Part shown: positions 57,208 to 64,000 of the stretch, one piece after another
Numbering within the stretch: the stretch's first letter is position 1
Layout of the letters: each line of letters opens with the position of its first letter
DNA from: Metallyticus violacea
Taxonomy: Eukaryota; Arthropoda; Insecta; Mantodea; Metallyticidae
Length of the DNA stretch: 64,000 nucleotides
NCBI GenBank assembly: GCA_030762175.1
Contig: CM060835.1
Coordinates: forward strand, 83,052,501 to 83,116,500
Direction of reading: 5' to 3'
The notes under the pieces: model-generated
Told to the model about the DNA's origin: nothing
Databases searched by the model: none
What the model saw: the letters and a program-made list of their open reading frames with translations, nothing else
Translations under genes and position numbers: made by a program

Positions 57208-58470
57208 ATGATGTTCAAAATTGAATTCAGAGCTGTGATTAAAATTTTAACTAAAGGCAAATTGCACCCAGTAGTATTTAACAATGCCTTGATGGTGTGT
57301 ATGGGCAAGTTCCCGTTCATATTCCACTGTGACCGCCACGGATGGCTGAGGCCGTTAAGGCATGGACTCGTGAGCAGGAGGTCTGGGGTTCGAATCTCGC
57401 CAGGACCGTCCTCCTGACTGAGGTTTTTTCCAGGTTTCCCTCAGTCCTCATGAATGGTAAATGCTGGAGAGGTACCCTAAACTTAGGCCTGGAAAGATTC
57501 CTTCCTTAAAAAAAAATCCTTTCCCAATATATCATTTCATCTCATGTATCATCAGTGTCCACCGTCTGTGGTGCCTCTGTAGCAAAAACAGGCGTTAAAC
57601 ACTTTTCATTCATTCATATTCCACTGTGAAGGAGGCATCAAAATTATTTTGTTTGGGTAGAGAATGGCGGTTTTGGGTAGAGAGAGCCTTGAAGATGACC
57701 CACATGAGGGTAGGTCAATGGATGTATTCACACAAGAAAACATCTCCCTTTTAAAGGAGAAAGTTTGAGTGACTGGTATCTGAAGACAAAAGAAATAGCT
57801 GCCATGATGGGACTTTCTAAAATAACTGTTTTGCATCTTCATCAACATTTGTATAGGGCCAGTGCAAGATAGATTACCCAAATTCTTTCAGCAAATCAAA
57901 TGCAAACACACTGAAGTGTTGTCATAAACATTTGAACCTTTGCAATAGTTACAGGAAGGTAACATGTTAATCCATTGTCACAGGGAAAATGCAATTCTCT
58001 ATTATGACCCTCTGTCAAAAAGAGAATCAATGAAGTAGTGGAAGAAGGGTGAAGCATCCTATAAAAAAGCCAAGGATATACAGTACATGAGGAAAATCTT
58101 GGTGACAGTTTTTGGGACTGCAGTGAAATGTCATCAAGGAAAAGAGGCATAGAATGCTGAGTCAAGAGATTCATATGCTGCATGATAGTGCTGTGAACAC
58201 ATGTTGGCTTCCACCAGTTGGATCATCCACCATACATCCCAGACCTTCCCCACAGTGACTATTACCTTCTTTCAAAACTGAAATCTGACCTTCGAGGGTG
58301 AAGCTTCATGAACAGTAATGAATTGAATGCTATTTTTCAGCAATTTGCAGATAAAGATTTGGACTATTTTAATAGGGGGATTAAAATGTTAATCCAGAAA
58401 TGTGAGAGATGTATTGCATTAAAAGTAGATTACATTGAAAAGTGGTATACACTAATTTTTATTCCATTAC
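57208..58470 (+). pseudogene. Mariner transposase pseudogene
   Basis: The N-terminus MMFKIEFRAVIKILTKGKLH is followed, beyond the SINE, by SLEDDPHEGRSMDVFTQENI (57690), the mariner helix-turn-helix and linker. The catalytic region keeps YDPLSKRESMK (58005; the first Asp has been lost from a DETW-like motif) and VTVFGTAV. The C-terminus has FADKDLDYFNRGIKMLIQKC and ALKVDYIEKWY (58340-58445). The DD34D block is mostly deleted or scrambled (58150-58300), and there are many stops and frameshifts. When active it cut and pasted the element at TA dinucleotides. Confidence 0.75.
57333..57612 (+). mobile_element. SINE-S, full length, exact 17-bp TSD
   Basis: The reference copy of the family here. Head ccgccacggatggctgaggc, box B GGTTCGAATCT (57387-57397), body and 3' end (caggcgttaaacactt). 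TTCATATTCCACTGTGA flanks it exactly at 57316-57332 and 57613-57629. Inserted in a mariner transposase pseudogene, so it is younger than that element. Confidence 0.9.
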
Positions 58471-58979
58471 CTACTTAACATGGTCAGGCTGGAAACTTAT
58501 GCAATACACTTCATATCTATCTGGTTCTTAATAGTGAAATACATCATTGTACTGTGTATGAAACGGGAAGCAATGCTATCTTCAATTAAAATATATATAT
58601 AAGGGGCTATAGAACATGTACAGAAATTTAAGAGAATGGTGCAGAAAGTTATATGGAATGAAATATATATTACCGGTTTACAGATGCTTTAATATTTCAG
58701 TGAAAATTTTGAAGTGTTGAAAAGATCAGTGATTTTCAGCTTAGGTAATACTGTTGTCAATTAGTGATTATGTATCATAGTGGTACCTTACAAGCAGAAG
58801 CAAGGATATGCTTATTATGATCGTGGTAATATAGTGTGGCCTTTATGAAACATAATTTTCTGTAACAAACTAATTAACAAAATTGTCTTTCAGGGGCATT
58901 TTGAAATTAATGACATTTTGATTTTAATATTAAATGAATTTTGTCAGATCTGACAAATAAATTGTTTACATGTTTATAG

Positions 58980-59050
58980 GTGTATTGCATTTAAAGATGG
59001 AGGAGGAGTTTGATGAAGATAAGGGCTGGGATGGTGAAGTGGGAGAGGAA
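58980..59050 (+). CDS. TH1: NELF-C/D (TH1) start-codon exon
   Basis: An acceptor (catgtttatag) precedes a 17-nt 5' UTR segment and an ATG at 58997. The frame reads MEEEFDEDKGWDGEVGEE, then a consensus donor gtaagt. An acidic, glycine-dotted N-terminus is also seen in animal NELF-C/D. The exon ends in phase 0 and the next recognised exon (62088) begins in phase 0. The acceptor implies at least one upstream non-coding exon, probably between 56970 and 58980, which I cannot place. The N-terminus is poorly conserved in this family, so this exon is assigned by position, phase and composition. Confidence 0.65.
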
Positions 59051-59604
59051 GTAAGTTTGTTATTAATTATTAGTGTGTAGAATAAGCCATTTTTATATAA
59101 TGCAGTGTGCATGTATTGATCTGCAATCAAGAGGCAGCATTGTTTATGCTATATCAAAAAGTATAAGAATCTGTGTAAAAATACCAGTCCCTAGTAAAGT
59201 ACCTTCTTTTAAGAAAATTGATGGCTATAGATAATCTCATTTTTGTCTCATGCATTTCCTCCTTGTCTAGTTTGATCCATAGATTGTCTATGGAATATTC
59301 ATAATGCAATTTTATTCTTTTACAACTTATGCATTGTTCTTTCATTTACAAGTGTGGCTATGAATCCACACTGTTACTCTGCCTTAGTCTGGTGTAGCAT
59401 GAGAGGGAATTGAAAGGAGAAGTTGTTGACCTTAAGGCTACAGGAATGCAGTGCAGATGGTTTTGTGTTGTTATCCATGTTAGTTTGCTTTTGAGCTCAG
59501 TTTGAAGAGACTGTTGTCTTGTTTAGATGCCATAATTATGCTCATTTTAGAGATAGAGCAATGTGTGAATTTGAAATTTCTTATAAAATCACCTATTGCT
59601 TTAT

Positions 59605-60020
59605 TTTAATGAAGGAGGCTTATGGTGATTCTTCTATGCCAAGTACATGAGTTTTTGAATGGCACAAAAGGCTCAGTGGGCAATTGGAAGTAGGTGGAAG
59701 ATGATGAGTATCTGCATTGTCCAGTCATATCAAGCACCAATGAAAACGTTCTGAAAATTATTGAAATTGTGCTTGCAGATTGAAGATTAATTATTAGGAT
59801 GATAGCAGATGTGCTATACACTATTACATTAAGGTTTCTAGAAGACTCAGAGAAAGATGAAAAAGAAGCAGTCAGATCTCTGTAAAAATAACACTTGGGC
59901 TCTTCATCAGGACAATGTACTGACTCACAATGCCTTTGCTATGAGAACATTTTTGACTGATAAACACATTCCAGTTAGTAAACATAACATCCTGCTTAGG
60001 ACATTATCTATAGATTGGCC
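59605..60020 (+). pseudogene. Mariner transposase remnant in NELF-D intron
   Basis: Broken frames read EAYGDSSMPS then VFEWHKRFS-like text (59610-59670), ISSTNENVLKIIEIVLAD and IRMIADVL (59725-59810). A deletion follows, then KNNTWALHQDNVLTHNAFAM with the second catalytic Asp (59885-59945), and FLTDKHIPV. These match a mariner subfamily different from the one at 57040 (DNAPAHTAL-type). No termini seen. It lies in the intron between the two NELF-D exons. Confidence 0.65.
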
Positions 60021-62087
60021 TGAATTTTAAGAATATGAATGAGATATCAGTGAGTTCTGCACTCATTTTGTTATATTAATTCATTTCAGCAACATTCCAA
60101 ATTCTGTTACAGTTGATGTAGTCCTTAGAATATTTTTTTTAACTGGTACTGTATCTACGATTGGTGCTGAAGTGATTTTGTAAACTGACAGAACAGGATG
60201 CCTCTGTTTTTGTTTAAAACATGTAAGATTATCAATGCATTATAATGGTTATATCTCTAGAAACCTGTCATAAACTATATACAGTGGAGCCATATTTGTC
60301 TGAGCCCTATTAATCTTCCTCCTTCATCCAGCTAATTACATAAAAATTTAAGTTGGTAGTTTGTTAAGCTTATTTATGAAAATGATATGTAGCATGTATA
60401 AATTATTTCTTAAGTTTCATTGTAGTGTTGGTCTGCAGCAGTCAGCAATAACTTTTTAATTCTGTAAATTATGTACGGTACCTTTAAAATCAGGCTTAAA
60501 GTATACAAACTGTATTTGTTATAGTTCAGTACACCATATGTCATCTGATTTATAATTTATTTAGCTAAATTATGTTATAGAGTGAAGTAAAATAAAAATA
60601 TATTTACACTGTTATTTATCTTATCCACTAATACATTTTATGAATTATGTGAGTATTTGGTTATTCATATTATGCCCAGTCCCATTTGATCCTGATAATG
60701 GATTTTATATTGTAGGTAAAAAGGGAATTTGATGCACTAAACATACTGAAAAACTTAACCTGGCCTGAATTAAATGTGCTCAGAACACTTACATGGAATA
60801 ATTGCCAATGTCATCTCTAATAACAAAGCCTATTGTATATTGTATTGCTAATAGCCATAGTTATTATTCTACTATGACTGATTACTATATATACTTAATT
60901 CATAACATTTTAAATCATATTAAAGGTTATATTGTGATATTAATAATTCTGTTCTGTTTTACTTTCATGTGTCTAAATGTGCTTAATATCTTCTTATCCT
61001 AATTTAACTTTATTATGTGCATAAGCTTTTAATTAATTTAATGTAATACTTTGAGGTGTATGATATGAAGTATATGATTGGAATAAATTGTAAAACTTAT
61101 AATCACTAATGGGCTCAAAAAAGGATAAATAAGTTTTTTAAAAAGTTCAAAATTTAGGGTACACTTTTACATCATTGTTATGAACATTATTATGAAGTTA
61201 TGAACTACTTGTGTGATATAGTTTATCAGATAGTGAAGTTTAAAATCTGGTTTAAGAGTACTTAAGAGAGCTGGGATATATACATAATACTCACATATTA
61301 ACATGCATTCAGTTATGTATGCTGAATTCAACTAAAATGTGAGAATGAAGTGGAAGTCTGTACTTTTAAATATCAGCAAAATTCTATCATGCATTTGTTT
61401 GTGTTCACTGCACCATTTTCCCTGCTTTGAATTGGTAATATTTATCAAGGATTGTTGTAAATTTCTACTCTGTTGTCAGTGGAGAAATAACCCCCCCCCC
61501 CAAAAAAAAAAACTTCTTCTCATTTGGCACTACAGCCTTGGCCTGCTGCGACAGCTTCTGTTAAAACAAAACATACAAATTGTATTTAAACACTTTCAGA
61601 ACATTTACTTTAGAGGGCAGCACACATGTAAAATACTGGTGTAGTGTGTGTTCTTAATTGAACATAAAAATGTATTAATAGCATTCTTTTTCACATTGCA
61701 GAACAGATAAATACTTTCTAAGTCCATCAGTGTTCTTGCTTTACAGTTAGGAAATTTATCTGAGGGATCAGAAAAAATAATTTTTCTTCTTTTTGATCTT
61801 GGATTTTTCTTACATAATTGGAAGGAGTAAGGGGGAAAAGAAAAAGTGTGCATCTTACAGTTGTCCAGATGCATGCGTAATTTTACACTCCCAGTTCATA
61901 TTTTCAGATATCTGTATGCAAGAAATTGTGAAAGTATGATTCTCCAGTATGTTTTAGGGTCTGATGTTGGGGACTATCAAAACTTTTAGCTATAAAACCA
62001 AGTTGCTTCAAATTGTAAACCATAAATATTTATGATTTGGTTTGCATTTATATAAACTACAGCTCATAAAATTAAATTGTTTTTCAG
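60021..62087. other. NELF-D intron sequence
   Basis: No exon-like block or readable transposon motif. A C-tract and A-tract pair lies at 61490-61510, followed by tttggcactacagccttggc, which may be a short repeat fragment. Confidence 0.45.
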
Positions 62088-62203
62088 TCAGAAGGGGGAG
62101 AAGAGGCATTGGAAAATCCACAAGAAGTCTTAAGAGAATGCTTACAAAAATTCAGCACGCCAGATTACATCATGGAGCCTGGGATCTTCACCCAGCTGAA
62201 AAG
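62088..62203 (+). CDS. TH1: NELF-C/D (TH1) conserved N-terminal exon
   Basis: The exon lies between an acceptor (attgtttttcag) and a donor (gtatta). Its translation contains [20 protein letters not shown] followed by TQLKR, the conserved start of NELF-C/D (human NELFCD has a near-identical 'CLHKFSTRDYIMEPSIF' block). NELF is a nuclear four-subunit complex that, with DSIF, holds RNA polymerase II at promoter-proximal pause sites; NELF-C/D bridges NELF-A and NELF-B. The exon ends inside the arginine codon that precedes the conserved YFQAGG segment. That segment is not visible before the window ends, so the rest of the gene lies downstream. The intron before it (59051-62087) carries a mariner remnant. 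Confidence 0.9.
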
Positions 62204-63405
62204 GTATTATGCAGCAACATCATTTTGGTTATAGCTCAGTGCATTGTGCTACTCGAGGATCAAAAAATTTAAGGATGTCTTTTTTTTTTTTTTTTTTTTT
62301 TTTACATATTTAGAAGATAAGGCTGCTAGGACTGTATGTGTGAAGACTGCTTTATGTCTTAATTGATATCAGCAGCTATCTGTATATAACCTGGGGCATT
62401 CTTGAATTCAAGGTGTTCATTCCACCTTCTCAGATTTCAATCAGAAAGATGGATTTTATCGTTTGGAAGAAAAATACATGATCACTCAAAATTTAGCGTA
62501 AATTTTCACTCCAAATACCAGATACTATTAGTTTCAACAAAGTATGGTGCTGTAGTAGCCTTGGCTTTATTCAGTGATGTCTTTTGATTGTTGTGTGTCC
62601 ATGTATTGTAGGGAAGATTGAAAAGCCTTGCAGAATGCAAGTTGAAAACTGCATTCACTTATTTCTTATTGGTCCTGGGAATGGAGGCACTTGTCACATC
62701 ATTCTGCAAAAATTACTGCCATGCCACATATTGGAGAAGTGGCACACTTCAATGACTGCAACTATTCTTGTCCTTTGGAGAAGTGTTGAATTTTGTTGTC
62801 CACCCTACCAATATTCATTGTCTAAGTAATGTTAGAACTACAAAATTGAAACTTATATCTTATCCCCCAATTAAATGTTAGGTAAGGAAAAGTATGTTAA
62901 AATGTAACAGTATTTTTGAAGCAATTTGTGAGGAAGTTACCTAAGTCATATAATCCATTAAGGGTAAAAATGAATATAAGACAGTACAAAAACATTAGAG
63001 AATGAATGTAAGAGGCTTTATTATGAAGTATAAAATACAGTGCAGCATGAATCATGCTTTGTTTCAAAGCCAGAAATATAACTTTTGGAGCTCCTAGATT
63101 GTTTTAAATTCCCACAATTTTCTCAAAAGTTTATGGAACCACAATTCTTTCAGTTACAGAGAGAATACAGGAATTTTTTTTATTTTGTAAGATTTAAAGC
63201 TGAATAAGAGTTCTATATGTTAGCCAAGGAAAGATTTTACAGGACATTGACTATCAAATTGGATGCTTTAGCTTAAAAATCAGAATGTGCCCTTGATAAG
63301 ACCTTATATTGGTAGTTTGTCAATCATTCCACACTATGGTTTATTAAATTATGGTGAAATAGTGCATTCATTATATTTTGAAAATTTTATTATTTATTTT
63401 ATATA
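62204..63405. other. NELF-D intron sequence
   Basis: Contains a T-tract at 62279-62303. The next NELF-D exon was looked for and not found. Confidence 0.45.
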
Positions 63406-64000
63406 TGTGAGGATAGGTCCATAAGTTTCAGGCCTAACCATTTTCTAGGTATGTTTGAGATAACAACAATATTTCACTTTTCAATATAGTTACTCTTTAT
63501 TGCAATACACTTCTAGCATCTCTGAATTAGCATTTCAATTCCCCTCCCCCCAAATAAATAGTCAAAAGTCTTGCCTGCAAAATGAGCACAAACAGCATCA
63601 ATTACTTCTTGGTTACACTTAAATTATCTTCCTCGAAGGTCCCTCTTGAGTTTAGAGAAGAGAAAATAGTCACTGGGAGCTATATTTGGGCTGTAGGGTG
63701 GATGGTCGATCTCCTTGAAGCCACATTTCCTCACAGCTTCCTTTGCAACAAGAGTTCTTTGCACAGGCCCGTTGTCCTGAAGAAGGCGCATACTACTACT
63801 CAGGTTTCCTTGCCTTTTCTTTTTGATGGAAGCAAGTAGTCTGTGCAGTAGGCCAGCATAGTACCCCCCATTTACTGTGATGTTCTTCCCCTTGAAGTCA
63901 ATGAAGGGTATTCCTTCACAGTCCCAAAAGATTGTGCCATGATCTTCTTGGTTGATTGGTTGACTGAGTGACCTTGCCTTTAGAGGCAGTGCTTCACCAG
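63406..64000 (-). pseudogene. Mariner transposase, 3' part, cut by window edge
   Basis: A terminal repeat starts after TA at 63404 (tgtgaggataggtccataag). Reading leftward from 64000 on the minus strand gives KARSLSQP, FWDCEGIPFIDFKGKNITVN, YYAGLLHRLLASIKKKRQGN and LLQDNGPV (second catalytic Asp). Next is CGFKEIDHPPYSPNIAPSDY (third Asp kept), then FLFSKLKRDLRGR, a stop, and the C-terminal FKCNQEVIDAVCAHFAGKTF ... SNYIEK. The stop and one frameshift near 63545 make it inactive, but it is the best-preserved mariner here. Same family as 22072-22430. The N-terminal part lies outside the window. Confidence 0.85.

Larger units (their letters stand above)
57040..58513 (+). mobile_element. Mariner element, near full length, interrupted by a SINE
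   Basis: Imperfect terminal repeats lie at the left (gaagatgctgtccac...tctggcctgac) and right (ggtcaggctggaaactt...acttc) ends. The transposase between them is on the + strand and dead. A SINE (57333-57612) is inserted in its N-terminal region with an exact 17-bp duplication. Sits between the upstream gene's poly(A) site and the NELF-D start-codon exon. Confidence 0.75.

Noticed and set aside
61509..61560. Repeat phrase tttggcactacagccttggc as an element end
   Set aside because: A similar phrase is known from repetitive insect DNA, but only about 45 bp are present here and no second copy occurs in the window.

Overview
The window is AT-rich eukaryotic DNA, almost certainly from an insect. 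It has spliced exons, introns of several kb to tens of kb, tRNA-derived SINEs, mariner and hAT DNA transposons, and LINEs of the R1, Jockey and CR1/Jockey-like groups. There are no bacterial-type operons. The heavy repeat load and very long introns suggest a large genome, perhaps a polyneopteran (cockroach/termite, cricket or stick-insect grade); that placement is inference.

Host genes, all on the + strand. (1) An unrecognised gene has exons at 2614-2718 and, as its last exon, 56562-56883, followed by a poly(A) signal at 56948. A 35-bp exon at 28-62 may belong to it. Its intron of about 54 kb holds most of the window. (2) The 5' end of NELF-C/D (Drosophila TH1/Nelf-D, a subunit of negative elongation factor) has a start-codon exon at 58980-59050 and an exon at 62088-62203. 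The rest lies beyond the window.

Layout of the repeats. 4690-13990: a minus-strand LINE split by a nested 5.6-kb R1-clade LINE (7534-13106, 11-bp target duplication). 14190-16010, 35334-37752 and 48385-49215: three copies of one CR1/Jockey-like LINE family. 40600-43090: a minus-strand Jockey LINE. 46450-48365: another minus-strand LINE. 45690-46022, 50784-52095 and 53530-54903: hAT remnants. 18775, 22072, 57040, 59605 and 63406: mariner remnants. Two tRNA-headed SINE families recur (a Ser/Leu-like head and an Arg(CCT)-like head).

The most unusual content is a set of about eight short hairpin elements (at 1.8, 17.0, 24.8, 29.3, 31.7, 33.7, 35.5 and 55.9 kb). They carry different long hairpins but share one terminal signature (CACTGTG ... 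ATTCC, often then ATTTACATTT). Several have 11-18 bp target site duplications, one is 5'-truncated, and one interrupts a LINE reading frame cleanly. These are traits of target-primed retroposons, not classical MITEs. The hairpin tips of several copies keep a CTGA-like box, a short second stem and a GAAAC box, resembling a decayed hammerhead ribozyme whose stem III is the long hairpin. I propose this as a candidate undescribed ribozyme-bearing retroposon family; it needs computational and wet-lab tests.
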